Shown: positions 11,195-22,863 of the stretch, in pieces
Numbering within the stretch: position 1 is the first letter of the stretch
Layout: every line of letters begins with the position of its first letter
Source of the DNA: Eumeta japonica
Lineage: Eukaryota > Arthropoda > Insecta > Lepidoptera > Psychidae
NCBI GenBank assembly: GCA_005406025.1
Contig: BGZK01001026.1
Location: 62,001 to 126,000, forward strand
DNA: 64,000 nucleotides
Direction: 5' to 3'
Notes under the pieces: model-generated
Seen by the model: only the letters and a program-made list of their open reading frames with translations
Told to the model about the DNA's origin: nothing
Database searches by the model: none
Translations under genes and position numbers: made by a program

Positions 11195-11332
11195 ATATAC
11201 GCCGAAGAGTTTTCTGATCTTCCTCTTTACGTCCGAAGTGAGGGGCTTCAGCTTGACGACGTCGCTGCAGAGGCACAGCCGGCACGACAGCTCGCGCACT
11301 ATGCCCTTCTCCATATTCGCGAAGTCGTCCAT
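11195..11332 (-). CDS. ZAD zinc finger protein, exon 1 (start and first ZAD half)
   Basis: This is the first coding exon, residues 1-46. The start ATG at 11332-11330 is the first in frame after an upstream TAG, and has G at -3 and +4. The exon carries the first ZAD cysteine pair, C17-R-L-C20, followed by a basic helix (DVKRKIRKLFGVY). It ends at the donor GTGAGT (11194) in phase 0. Joined to exon 2 it gives KIRKLFGVY-VQNDDILPKAIC, so the four zinc ligands C17, C20, C58 and C61 have normal ZAD spacing. This reconstruction across a 4 kb intron is the main evidence that the gene is real. The ZAD-C2H2 family is large in insects and fast-evolving, so I give no orthologue. A later in-frame Met7 could also start translation. 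Confidence 0.88.
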
Positions 11333-11560
11333 GACGACGACGTTCGGTTGCCGATCGGAATCCGGTTCATGTAGGAGAAACGCCTCCGTACTTGTCTATT
11401 TTGCGTCGAAAGTTTAGAACATTTTTCGGTTGTGAACGCGAGGTTAGTAATTTTGCTATAACGAAACCGTCATTTTGTCGTTTCACGGACGCTCTGTCGA
11501 CGCCGGCCAGTACAGTTCGGTTTGACGTAGGATAATAGTTCGAATAGTCGAACTAACTTC
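11333..11560 (-). promoter_or_regulatory. Probable 5' UTR and promoter region of the ZAD zinc finger gene
   Basis: The 230 bases upstream of the start codon are richer in CG dinucleotides than the surroundings, with ctgtcgacgccggcc near 11493-11507 and TGACGT near 11523-11528. No clear TATA box is visible on the minus strand. The transcription start cannot be placed, and whether a non-coding first exon lies further right is unknown. Confidence 0.35.
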
Positions 11561-11678
11561 ATTGTCTTGCTTGAATCGAATAATATTGCTAAAATTGAAT
11601 AAGCGTAAAACGCACTTAAAAATGAATAGGTCGTGTGTTCAGGCGTTCAAGACTATATATGTCCGTCTGTTTTTATAT

Positions 11679-11953
11679 GGGGCCATCCATAAATTACGTC
11701 TCATAAATTATAAGGTTTTTGAAGTCCCTGTCACAGGTGGTCACACGTAAATGAAAACAACAGGTTTTACATTTTTTTTTGTTCAAAATACTTTAAATAT
11801 TGGACAAAACAAAAGACATAAACCTTCTTTCGTTTTCGTATTTCAGATTGGACGTCACAAAGCTTTTGACCTGCTCCTTGTCGCGAATTGTTACATTTCG
11901 TTGACCGCCCCTCGCCATCCTCCCAACGTGTGACGTAATTTATGGATGACCCT
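11679..11953. mobile_element. Small inverted-repeat element (MITE) with GGGTCATCCATAAATTACG-like ends
   Basis: The left end reads gggccatccataaattacgt. The right end reads acgtaatttatggatgaccc, its reverse complement with one change. TA lies at or near both outer junctions (tat|gggg, ccctc|taa). The inside is AT-rich with a T run and has no transposase. It lies just upstream of the zinc finger gene. The ends look like a MITE type I have met in several insects, but I cannot name the superfamily. Confidence 0.75.
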
Positions 11954-13015
11954 CTAATGCCGAAAAATTTGTGTACAATTAATAATTGATTTCGTTACAT
12001 CATTTCGAGAATACGTTTTTGGTATTCTAATTTTCATGTAATAATTGAAAATATAATTTTAAGTATGCTAATTTTAGGATAATCAAACAAAAATTGATAT
12101 ATTTTTATGGTTACCATTTCTGTAATTCCAGCGCCATTGAAGACGTACCTAAAATGCTATTGAAAATTACAAAAAATGCTTTTTCGTTGCCTTAAAATGG
12201 TCTCGTATCCACGAACACCTCCTTTTGATAAGACCAATTAACACATATTAGACCCTTTTCTCCCTCCAACTTCATTCTAGGCCGTTTAAGGATTACATTA
12301 GAATAGAAATAACAGAGTCAGCACGACCTTGTTAGCTCGATCTAATCTTCAACTTTCCTTTTTTTTTTAATCTTAAATGTTTCTACAGATATACTAAATA
12401 TTGGAAAATTCTGTAATATATAATAACGTTAGGAACGTACGTAATTAAATAATCTGAAGTGTGGTTATATTTGAGACGTAAAAAGAAACAGAAATTCTGA
12501 AAACTTCTTCTACAATACAAAAAGCAAAAGGGTCACACCGAGTAAGAGGGTTTCTTTAATAGAACACACAGAAAAAGAAATAGAAATTCTCGATTCATAA
12601 TTTATTCTTTAGAGGTGAACTCAGTAGGCGACATTTTCAACAGAAGTAATTCACGAAGTTTTTGGGGTAAGTAATGTGGCAATCGTAATAAAAATCTTTG
12701 TTCTTTTCGTCGAAGCTTAGCCCAAAGCAACATAATTTGAGAGTCTATGATTACTAATTCTTTATATCATTATATTTATTTGAGCTAAGACTTAAAATTA
12801 CAATATTTTAGAACGTTACACGATCACTGTTATATTTCCAAAGTATAAAATTAAATGTATTATATGTATGCGCATAATTTTTTTATATGTATGTTAGTTT
12901 GAAAGGATTTCATTAAAATATAATTATTTAATTTATAAAGTATTAGTAAAAAGTATTGGATGTATAAATTAATAATCCTGAACTATTTTTATATTATCAC
13001 TGTACCTATACGTAT
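11954..13015. other. Intergenic DNA, nothing recognised
   Basis: AT-rich sequence with poly-T tracts and no open frame above background. No repeat shared with the rest of the window was noticed. Confidence 0.5.
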
Positions 13016-13019
13016 TTTT

Positions 13020-13330
13020 TTTATATACATACTAGCTTGTGCTCGTGGCTCCGGGCGTGTGGTCATATAAGTTATTAAATCTTGTTTTTATTCCAATCCT
13101 GACTCCTCCCTCTCTTTTCTATTCCGGTTCTCGATTCCGATATCAATTCCGATTTTTTGTAAACTATTGCACAGGAACGCATTAACTACAACCCAGATAA
13201 TATTCTGTCTGTGTGCTAAGTTTCATCTAGATCCGTTAAGCCGTTTATGCATAACTGAGTTATGGACAACTAAACATCCTCACAAAATATCGCATTTGTA
13301 ATATGAGATATATAGTACTGATAAAATACG
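13020..13330. repeat. Non-LTR-type tail with adjoining GATTCC-rich tract
   Basis: It opens with actagcttgtgctcgtggct, the reverse reading of a GC-rich box common in lepidopteran repeats. A degenerate run of ttcc/gattccgat words follows (13090-13155). After that comes a tail with aagtttcatctagatccgtt, aagccgtttatgcataactg and gagttatggacaac, which has the wording of RTE/SINE-like 3' ends. Classification is by resemblance only. Confidence 0.5.
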
Positions 13331-13974
13331 GAGTATAAAAACCCTATCGTTCGTCTTAATTTAATACAATGCCTTATTATTAAACCATTATTATTAAACA
13401 TATATGTAATTACAATCGAACTATTGATTCTCTTATTCTCGCCCTCGCTTCACCTCACCGTCTTCCTCCCCGTTTTGCGCCTCTTTCTCAAGTCTAAAAT
13501 TCTTCCTTCTTCAAACAAAGCAAAAACAATAAACATGGGCGATATAAAAAATGAAATTAATGACGTTTAAATGTTCTGATTATAAGGAGTTATGCAGATA
13601 AACATTCAAATAATAAACAACACAATGAGTAACACCACAATGAGTTACATCAGTTTTCTATATTTTACCAAAATTGGTTAAGTCATTATAAGTAGACATA
13701 GAAAAGAGCAAGAAAGATAAGCGGATAGTAGGTTATATATTACAGAATCGTGTGCTCTATTAATGCATTATAGTTAATTGAAATCCGTTTAGCTGTTGTT
13801 GAGATATGAAAAAACATATATACGAATAGACGGACAAACAAACTAAACGTAGCTTATGTCTGTTGTCTAGTATGAGACTATCTCCGTGGCAAATTTTATC
13901 ATAATCGGTATAGCGGTTTAGGCGTGAAAACCTAACAGACAGACATTGTCCAATTTACGGTATTAATATGGATT

Positions 13975-14175
13975 CGAGAGACAAACGAGCAGGCGCTCCA
14001 TCAGAGTGTAGGCAGCCACCGCCATCCACGGACACTCGCAACCTCAGAGGAGTCATCAGTGTTTTGCTGGCCTCTTGGGAGGCAATATTAGGCTAATGAT
14101 AGGGTGATTAGGGTAATGGATGGGGGAGAGGGGTAAATGGGCCACCACAACTCTTGGTGTGTGATAAGATTAACA
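13975..14175 (+). repeat. Dispersed repeat with AACGAGCAGGCG opening
   Basis: The order gacaaacgagcaggcgctcc, then gccatccacggacactcgca, acctcagaggagtcat and ttgctggcctcttgggagg matches a common lepidopteran interspersed repeat. A shorter relative appears near 26590 (ggcaaacaagcagacgagct). Non-coding. Confidence 0.55.
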
Positions 14176-15464
14176 ATCACTACTAACAATTGTATCCATT
14201 TGATAAAGTAAATTTCCATTTAATTCAATGAAATCGGATATAGCTCTACAAACAGCTATCAAACCAACGATTTGATGAAATATTTACCTTCAAGTTTTAT
14301 ATTGCGTTATAAATCATGTACTAGTTGTGATTTTTCAGTAGGTATACAACCTTGAGCGCGTATACCTACCGGTCTGAATATGGCCGACTGAAAATCTTCA
14401 CTTCATTACCTTTGAATGAAATGTACGCACGCCCGCGACCGTCCGATGCTCAGCGCTCAACATTTTACACGCGCGTTTTGCATGTTTATAATTTTGTTGT
14501 TGAATAGTTGAATTTGAAGATGTGACGTGGATTATGCGAACGCGCAAATTTTGTGTTTCGATAAGAGTTTATATGCGAAATGTCGTTTTTCTAGGTTTAT
14601 CGATTCGGTATTCACAGAAGCGAATCGAGTTGAAATGCACGATGAAGCATTTTTTCACAAAATTAAACTTTGGCGTAGTAAGGTTTGGATAGGCTAATTT
14701 TGTAAAGACTTATAGCTTTAAAACGAAATAATCGATTTTGAGATAGTTTTTTCGATGTATGAAATGATGGATGTATGAAAATCGACATGTCAAAAAATTG
14801 GAAAGTTAGCTTAAAAAAACATTTTATTGGAAATTTTTGGACAGCGAGAACTCTTGAACTAATCAACCGATTTTGATCTGCTTTGTAACATTCAACTTAC
14901 GTTATTAACCATTAAAATGTGTATCTAATATATTCTTATCGAAAGCTTCTGGGGGAGCCCTTAAATTCAATATACCACCCGGACCCTTCAAGCCCAGTCC
15001 GACCCTTATCGTAAATGTGTTAGAAGTGAAACTTTTTAAATAATAACTCGTAACGGATACAATCAAACAATCACAGCAAATAAACGTGAAAAACGTAAAT
15101 AATAACAAAACACAATGATAAATATTAATGACACGTCGCCTGGTAGGTAGCTATCTCAGCTGTTCATAGGTAGCGTCTGACAGGCACATCTATAACGTGC
15201 GCATACGCGATACTATCTTATTATATCGCTTTATATTGTTGCGTATACGCCGGTCTCTATTGTTTCACTCACGTAGCGTCGGAATCCAAAGCGGCGTTCT
15301 CCTCTATGATGTATCTTTCTTCTCTCTCGTGTAAGGAAAAGTACCTAATTGTGACGTGTGCTTGAAATGTTACTCTCAATACACGTTCGATTATATCGAT
15401 GATCGAATCGCCGCCTGAGAAGTTTCACTTCAAAAATGTATGAACACAAATAAAACGGGCAATT
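14176..15464. other. Intergenic DNA, nothing firm
   Basis: It contains a moderately GC-rich patch at 14380-14480 and a CG-containing stretch at 15170-15330. Open frames of about 65 codons near 14663 and 14905 (minus strand) have no domain signature and are treated as chance. Confidence 0.45.
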
Positions 15465-15650
15465 TCTTGTCATCAGTATCAGAATTGGTATTGGAATTGA
15501 GAACGCGACTGGGACCGGATCTAACAGAGGAATCAGAATTGACATGGAGAAAACGACCGTGAACAGGATCAGAAACTATAGCGAGATCGGCCGATACAAA
15601 AGATGAAGGAATTTATTCTATGTCTACGCCAGCAGAATCGTATCAATATT
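15465..15650 (+). repeat. Degenerate GGAATC-type tandem tract, copy 1
   Basis: Irregular repeats of words such as agaattgg, ggaattgaga, gggaccgga and aggaatcaga run for about 110 bases. Then gatgaaggaatttattctat and gtctacgccagcagaatcg follow. The same architecture recurs at 51463, 56226, 58030 and 62020, and reversed at about 13090 and 29340. Confidence 0.7.
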
Positions 15651-16099
15651 TGAACCATAAAAAACAATAATTGCCAAATTTTAACTTACGCTCGGCAAAG
15701 TGGTCTGATAGGGGTTATTCTTTATATCCATACAAAATAAAACGATTTTCCTTTGTACGGGCATCAGTCGAAAGCTACCGAATATATCGGCATAACAAAC
15801 CAAAAGACGGTTTAATGTTGTTTATTTTTTGAATTCCATACAGTCTTCACATTTTTTTAGAACTAACCTCGTTATGAAAAATTATGAATTTCCATAAATT
15901 GGGAAGGTGCTTAATGTTTTCAGTTCGATTTTCTAAATTTGGGTTTTCATCAGATCTTGTGGTTTTAGGGTCCTACAGATCTATTTTGACCGTTTTCCGA
16001 ATCATGTCTGTGAGTCTGTATGTGTATATATGTACCTATATATGTGTGTAAACCTCTTATGATTTTTAAATTAATCATAAACTTTTTGAAAATTTAAAC

Positions 16100-16850
16100 T
16101 AATTCCGCCTGGTAAATTTTGTAAAATCTCAAAAACTAAATTTGCAAAAAAATTTTTTTTCTAAATAACTTTTAGACTATTTTACTGATCAATACCAAAC
16201 ATCTTTTCAGCTCTTTTCCCCAAACAGTTATTGTAGTTGATTTCTTCAAAAGATATTGCAGGAAAATATTTTTTTTATTAAGTGTTTTTTTGGAATATTT
16301 ATTTAACTTATCTATCGATAAAATCCAACTAGTATTTTTTCCTTAAAATCAACGTGGATCGTTATAAAGTGCATCAAAATCGGTTGGTTTGTTTGAGAGA
16401 TATGGTTAACGAAAAATTCGAGAAAAGGGTTTTTTTTAATGTTACTTATCAAATTATGGATGGATTGATGTTCAGTATTTATCACCTTTCCTTGCTTAAA
16501 AGCTGTGTCGAATACCGTAAAGTGGATCATCATAGCCTATTCAAAATATATTACTGTTGAAAAATAAAAATAGCGTTTGAATTTTAAGTAAATTTAGGTT
16601 TTTGAACATAAATAGCTCAAAACGTATTATAAGTGTGTTTTTGAGCCAGGAGAGCTCGAATAACCTCTATAATTTACTACTATTAATATTTTTTAACGGT
16701 TTGAAGCTTAAAAGTAGCAAGAAATTTCTACAGGGTCAACCGCTTTCTGAATTTTTGTACTCGAAAAGCCCAAAACTTTATAAATCGCTGTATTTTGGTA
16801 CTCAAGGAGCTCACAAATGTATCCATTAATGTCCTAGTGTTTTAGATATG
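16100..16850 (+). repeat. Unclassified AT-rich element related to the insert in the mariner
   Basis: It shares ordered motifs with 22655-23304: aaaatcggttg, gagatatgg..aacgaaaaa, tttgaacataaatagctcaaa, gtttttgagcc, and cagggtcaaccg. No coding frame or inverted ends could be defined. The relationship is visible but diverged. Confidence 0.45.
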
Positions 16851-17274
16851 ACACCTGCAAGGACAACTGTTTTTCAGACTGTTTGTTTTACTTTCATAGT
16901 CCATAATTCCCAGCAAAGCGGTGATGGCTAATATACAGAATGGATTTTATCATACATTTCTTCGCAAATCATGAACAGCTGACGCATAGCTTCTGAGCCG
17001 CAGCGCGCCATGCAGTTGGTTATGATTACGCCCGCGCTTGCAGTCTGGCCGAGCATTTATTAGGGTTGTGTCTATATCATTTTATATTATTTATGAGTAT
17101 ATTTTTAATGACATATTTTTGTAATAGTGACTTTGGCAAGATTGTTCTAAAAAAAAAAAGAAATTGTGAATATTTGCGAAAAGATGCATTTTAAAATCCA
17201 CCTGTATATAAATATACATGACCAAAAATAGTCCATTATTTATTTTTAATAGATTTGTATTCGCTCCAAAGAAT

Positions 17275-17440
17275 GGTTACATTTTAAACGGCTCTATAGC
17301 GATTTCCCCGACGTGATAGGATTAAGTGTGTGCGCCTGGTGGCGCTCCCGGCCGGCCGGTCGCGGGCGACTTCACGCGATTATACTCCGAGAGGAGCGGA
17401 AAGTGGCGAACGCTGTATCAGCTCGGCGCGTGGACATTGT
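17275..17440. promoter_or_regulatory. CpG-rich island with an insulator-like core
   Basis: A sharply GC-rich block in AT-rich DNA contains gcgcctggtggcgctcccgg and ccggccggtcgcgggcgac. The reverse complement of the first part, AGCGCCACCAGGCG, resembles the core recognised by the insect insulator protein CTCF. This is motif resemblance only, and no adjacent gene is visible. Confidence 0.25.
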
Positions 17441-18354
17441 ATGGATTTTATTTTGATCGTTATAAATATAATATTTTAAGTATCATTTATTGATTTGTTT
17501 CTTTTAAAACTTTACAAATAAAGACGCTCAGCATTATTGGTTAGCTCTGCGTTGAGGCCTGAGAATATAAATAATATGTCAAGAAATTAATGGTATGGTT
17601 TTATTTATCAAATAAATATGTCATGTCGATGTAGCTATGCTACAGTTTTGTTAGGCGCATATGTTTAGAGGCATATCAACACGAGTCTGGGTATATAGGC
17701 TAGATATAGGTAAGACGAATATAGTATCGGCTTATTTCTTTTGATCTAGGTCTCTGAAATAACAATAGCTATTGCCTTCAACGGAAGGCAAAAATTCAAG
17801 TCAGTCATTGGGGACTGCTGTCAGAAATGAAAACTTAAAACTATGAAATAACGTTGGTTTTTTTCTTTGGATTTTTAAATTAATTGTATAGCAAAATTTA
17901 ATATCTCGTTATCTGTAAATGACAATCATTAACAACAGTCTAGTTTTCACATCTATCGACACTCCCAGCAATGTGCTAATATTACTATTTTTCAGTTATA
18001 AAATTTATATTTATATAAAAGATAATCAAAAAACTTTTATTATGTAATGGTACAACCTTCAATGATGACAATATACGAGTATTAAAGAGTTTTTGGTTTT
18101 ATTGTGTTAAAAAGTTCCGTAACTTCGCAAATTTTGTATAGTCAAAGTTTGTTATAAATAGCAATAAAAAATATAAATCGAAAAAAAAAGTATAATGAAA
18201 CGCAAACTACCAATAAAGTAGAAACGCGGTTTATACGACATTTCATTATCAGAAAAAAATACCGCAGCTGGCTTTAGGGACGTTGATCCACGGAATTAGA
18301 ATTAAAAGTTCTATTTAAGATTTATTTTCTTGTTGTCAAAAGACAACAAAAGTC

Positions 18355-18575
18355 AGGCGTTTCGATTCTACTTTCTTGTCTATGATCTTGTCTATAGTAA
18401 AGGCGACACTGAAACCACACGGCAGTCTGCCATTTTTTTTATATAATTTCACCGCATGAGTGACGGTGTGTGGAATCGGCGATATAGTCGGGTTTAATCA
18501 CTCGCTCCGTGCCTCGCAGTGCACGTCAAGGCGTTAAACTCAGTCCCTGTCACCACATCGGCGATGAAATGGTTT
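18355..18575 (+). repeat. GC-rich dispersed repeat, copy a
   Basis: It contains gtcaccacatcggcgatgaa, which recurs on the minus strand near 48570-48600 as gccaccacatcggcgataaa. It abuts the hAT-like element on its left. Probably a SINE or LINE tail; no coding content. Confidence 0.4.
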
Positions 18576-18584
18576 TTCTATGAG

Positions 18585-18841
18585 CAGTGGCGTAGCCAAC
18601 ATGAGTGGCACCTGGGGCGGGTATCGTAGTGTCACCCCAAAAAATACAAGTAACAGTTACGTAATCTGCTACAGTTTTTCGAATTGCTATAGGGGGAAGA
18701 ACAAATGTGTGGTTAAGATTCTTTTGTTGAGTAATTTTTTGTGAACCCACAATTCACGATTGGGTGAACTCGGATCTTACCTTTAAATGGGTGGCACCCG
18801 GTGCGGGCCGCCCCCGCCGCATCCCCCTAGCTACACCACTG
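18585..18841. mobile_element. hAT-type MITE with CAGTGGCGTAGCC ends
   Basis: The left end is cagtggcgtagccaa and the right end ctagctacaccactg, so the termini are inverted repeats of the CAGTGGCGTAGC type seen in many animal hAT-derived elements. The 8-base flanks tctatgag and ctgatgag share their last five bases, consistent with a decayed 8-bp target duplication. The interior has GC-rich ends and no transposase. Length is 257 bases. Confidence 0.8.
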
Positions 18842-19320
18842 CTGATGAGCATATATAGGAATCTATCAGACGTGCGTTAGTATGTCACATCGTATGGTTA
18901 ATAAAATTCGCGTGTAATCGGAAACGGTGTTTAGCTTTTCAAAAGGCTCACGTTGTCGTGTTTGCGTATTGTTGCAAATACTCCACGAGGCGGATATTTT
19001 GCATTACACGCTTTTCACATTCCACGAAATAGAGCTGTGAGCTCTCTTCCCACGCTTAAAACGCGAGGGTGTATTTTCCCACTCGTTCTGCATTGTTGAG
19101 CTATATTCATGCAAGCATTAATTTCACCGGTGTGCCGCAACACGATCGCGGTTGAGATTATAGAGAGACTGTGGTCCAATTCCGTGGCGAGTTTTGGGGT
19201 TCCGGCGGCACTCCTTTGCGTGGCCGAATGATTTATATTATCGGTTCAGTGAGGCCTTTACAACCTGTTATAAAGAAAATATAAGCAACTAAGATAATAC
19301 GCATATAAAAAATATACATG

Positions 19321-19362
19321 CTTTCTCTATAATTAACGTAAAGACGTTAATTATAAAGAAAG
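19321..19362. repeat. Short hairpin, 19-base arms
   Basis: The arms ctttctctataattaacgt and acgttaattataaagaaag pair with one mismatch around a 4-base loop (aaag). The sequence is AT-rich and isolated. Confidence 0.7.
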
Positions 19363-19989
19363 AAAATTATCTCTTTTTTAAGTTTGCTGGAGTGTGCCGA
19401 GCCGGTATGGCACAAAATGACCACAAAATAAAACTGTATTCTGGAAACTTCTCAAACATCGTAAACTCAGATTATAATAATTATTATTATCTTCTAGCAC
19501 TCGCTAGCGACATATTTCAGTAACAGAGCATCTGTATTTATAGCCAAGTGGACTAACTATTTATTAGCGTCATTAGTAGGTACTTGTTCAAATCCCAAGA
19601 TAGACATAAAGTACATATCATGTAGATACATATCGGTACGGAATATTAATAAAAATAATTTCAATAAACATAATAAAGTGTCTGATTAAATTTGGTAAAG
19701 ACCGTCCGGATAAATTTCTATAGGTGTTGAAAGATTAGGTATACAAATAAATTCCCTTAAAAAAAATTATACCGTACAACATATAATCCATTTCAAAAAA
19801 TATAATATTATAGAATAAAATGCAACAAAATAAAATGTTTATTAAACAGTAAAATATTATGATTAAGAATTTAAATCGTATTGTGCAAGATTAATATCGC
19901 GCTGTGCAAGATTACTATATTTCAGTTCAAACTATTTTAGCAGGATTCTTTATGACGTGATACTTTTAAAATATTTATTTTTTAAACTA

Positions 19990-20125
19990 AGCTCCTTAAG
20001 GCGGCTTACGGTGTTAATTATTAGAAATCGTCACGTAAGAGAAAAGCGTTGTGCTCCCTCCATTCGACTCTCACTTTACTCTCTCTAACTAGTACTTGTC
20101 AATTGAGCAAGTGTATCGGTTTAGT
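19990..20125 (+). repeat. Dispersed repeat family 1, copy b
   Basis: The order gctccttaaggcggcttacg, agaaatcgtcacgtaagag, aaaagcgttgtgctccctcc, cattcgactctcactttact matches copies near 9828 and 40205. This copy looks best preserved in the GC-rich part. Confidence 0.6.
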
Positions 20126-21348
20126 TTTTTAATATTTTGTTTTTTAATATTTTGGTAAAAATGTTATCATATTACATGTACTTCATTATGTATCACATGC
20201 AATAAATAATAATGTCATTGAGGTAATTTGTTAATGATTATTTTTTAATTATTGTTAGGTTCTGAAGATGTAGTTTTCAATTTCAAGTCTTCAATAAACT
20301 CATTTTATATGTATAACAGTGACATATATCGATTTCAAAATTGTGTAGCTTGACGGACTTAAGAAAATTTTTAATAAAAAAGACGTTGCTGTTTAGTGCT
20401 TTATTTAGTGTTTTTTATATAAGTTTTAATTTACTATTTTATATCTATTGTATATAATATATTTAATAATAAATTATAAGTAAAAAAATATTTTTTTCAA
20501 TTTTTATTCGGTTCTCGAGATGGAGTTTTCAATTTTAACTATTTGATTAACTCATTTTATACATATGAAAGTGACATTTATTATGGATTTTAGAAATTGC
20601 AAAATTGTGCAGCTAGACGAACGTTTATGGCTAAAGCCATAAACTGAACCACCGTAAAAATCACTAACTAAAGTTAGTGTATTTACGTATAACTTAAAAT
20701 TCACTATTTTATACGTATTATATCAATTTTATGCAAGCGAATATTTTTTTATAATATTATTTTCCATTTCTTGTTTAATTACTCTCAAAAGATTTTAGTT
20801 TATTTCATTATTCATGTTATTTAATTTAATATTGTATAAAGCGAAAGGAATTTCGTTTCAATCGGGTGTCCTACAACATCTTTATTTTGGCGAATTTAGA
20901 ATATTCTTTAGTGAAGGGTGATGGATTCACATGGAGTAGGACGTTGAGAGAATACACTTGGTTACCTGCAAATGGATCTCTTATTCAAGGAATCTACGTA
21001 ATCTTAGATGAACAGTACTGATGCCAATCGGGCCTATTCATTTACCTCCGGCACATTCAAAGAGTCCGAGTTCACAGAGATAGGTCAAATGCGAAAAGGG
21101 CAAATTTAATCTCTTGATGTAAATAATTTTTATATTTAAAGTTTGGGACAACACCAGAAGGTTAGTGCTCATTCATACAGACGAAACTGAAAGCCTTCAA
21201 AATAATTAACAATAGCTGCCTATTAGGAAATTTGCACACACCAAGAACGATATAATAATAATGTTTTGCTTTCGTCTCGGTCAAAGTCTACGATGACTTT
21301 CTCTGTCGCCTTCCGTCTTCTGTGTACGATCTGCTGCAGATAGCTAGC

Positions 21349-21546
21349 TCATACTGGAATGGATTCCAACCCTGCTAGAAGATTATTACAGTACAAAGCA
21401 TGAAACTTTGTCGCTGTGAAATTAGTCACGAAAGCGTCGCAATGGCATAAAATTGGTATGCGGGGGAGAAGAAGAAAGGGTCGGAGAGTGTTATACGTGC
21501 TCATTACATCATTCGCAGGTAGTTTCGTGCGGTGTACTGTACGCAA
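21349..21546 (-). repeat. Dispersed repeat family 2, copy A, with a persistent open frame
   Basis: The minus-strand reading shares a block with copies at 37568-37774 and 50504-50749: atgccattgc, then acgctttcgtgac and ttcacag. An open frame of 65 codons runs through it and contains LCHCDAFVTNFTA; the other copies have LRHSDAFVTIFTA and LRHCKAFVTNFTE in the corresponding place. I do not recognise a protein family, and the shared frame may only reflect shared nucleotides. Confidence 0.55.
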
Positions 21547-21784
21547 ACCTCAATTTTACCCGCGATCGCGTGGTCCGCTTGAAATTAGTCGAGCAAAAAT
21601 CTGACTCGTCCTAAATCTAACCCTCCTCTTCTAGATTTTCATTCAAATCCTGCAGCGCATTTTTATCTCTCTTTTTTGCGGCACGTCACCTTGCGCTCGT
21701 ACATTTGCCGTTTCGTTTTCATTATTTTTTCCGTAGCGACAGGTTCGATTTAGAAATATATTAACTATCTATAATAAAAGTATA

Positions 21785-22262
21785 TTAGGTCGTCGAAAAA
21801 GGTTTTTCCTATTTTATAAGCAAAAAGTTGCAGTAAAATCTCTTTGGTTGTGCCGTTTGAATCTGGCTAGTTTTGATACCATTAAATAGGTGACATTAAA
21901 AAAAATAAAAATAAAAAGATGTAGCGGTGTCCCGTCGTTTTTCTATTTTTTATTGTCCACCATAATGAGTAAATCTAAATGTAGAAATTTGATACATTTT
22001 GAAGTTTTATTACATAAAAGGGAAAAATGCGACACAAGCCGCGAAAAAAAATTGTAATGTTTACTCACCTAAGTCCTTATACGTCACAAAACTGGTTCAA
22101 GCGTTTTCAGTTCAGTAATTTAAATGTGACAAAAAGAAGTTCATTCTGATCGACCTGTTACGGAAAAGTTGATATCATTTTGAAAAAGTAAGATTGGCAT
22201 ATTAGTTCTTACGACATAGCTGAATAGCTGGGGATTGACCACAAAACAGTTTCAATTTTCAG
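21785..22262 (+). mobile_element. 5' half of a mariner element, forward orientation
   Basis: It starts after TA with ttaggtcgtcgaaaaaggtt. A 5' untranslated stretch follows, with caaaaagttgcagtaaaatc and tctttggttgtgc. Then comes a damaged transposase N-terminus, with a HFEVLL-like start near 21990 and the wording of the second helix-turn-helix (cgacatagctgaa...ggg) near 22210. The same order occurs on the minus strand at 24150-23690 and in the copy at 52812-52350. The homology stops at about 22262, where it meets the 3' end of the oppositely oriented copy. Frameshifts and stops are present, so it is inactive. Confidence 0.8.
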
Positions 22263-22329
22263 TTTCGGATTCAGTGACCCCAAAATGTAAATTTAGGGCA
22301 ATTTTTCATCATATCTTATTTACTTTTAA

Positions 22330-22863
22330 TTATAATGTACACATGTCATTTAGTTGAATAACGTGTAGCCATTTTGCAGGTAGTGATATGATTCCATTGC
22401 TATAGAAATTTTGGGACTTCTGATTATAAAATTGCGACAAGAAGTATTGACAGTCCTCTTTTGATGTTAATTTAACAATATCTAAAGAGTTCTGAAGACA
22501 CCGAAACAGGTAAAAATCTGAGGGTGCAAGGTCAGGGCCATATGGTGGATGCATTAAAACTTCCTAACCAAACTCTCTTAATATCCTTTGAGTGGCTAAA
22601 GATGTGTATAGTCTGGCGTTGTCATGATGAAAAACCTCACCCTTTGTGTAATTCAAAAAAAAAAAAGCGGAGAAAACATCTAAAATTATGTTTTTTGTGA
22701 ATAACTTTTTGGCTATTGCACCAATCAATTCCCTAATATAATAAGCTCTTAACCTCAAAAAATGACGTCGAATGCCGTTTTGAAAATGAAAATCGGTTGA
22801 TTCATTCGTGAGATACCATGAACGAAAAAAAAATCGAAAAATGATTTTTTCCAAAAACTCCAT
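22330..22863 (-). pseudogene. Mariner transposase, C-terminal catalytic part (broken)
   Basis: Two adjacent open frames on the minus strand (22863-22564 and 22554-22330) are in the same reading frame, separated by a single TAG where mariner transposases have a tryptophan. They carry FHHDNARLYTSLATQ (second catalytic Asp codon 22623-22621) and HPPYGPDLAPSDFYLF (third catalytic Asp codon 22518-22516). Exactly 34 residues lie between them, the D34D signature of mariner. The C-terminal part ends normally (SLPAKWLHVIQLN). Upstream of about codon 70 of the first frame the reading enters the inserted element, so residues from the left part of that frame are not transposase. The DDE/D enzyme would cut and paste the element; here it is inactive. 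Confidence 0.88.

Noticed and set aside
11043..11417. 124-codon plus-strand frame
   Set aside because: It is antisense to exon 1 of the zinc finger gene and has no domain of its own.
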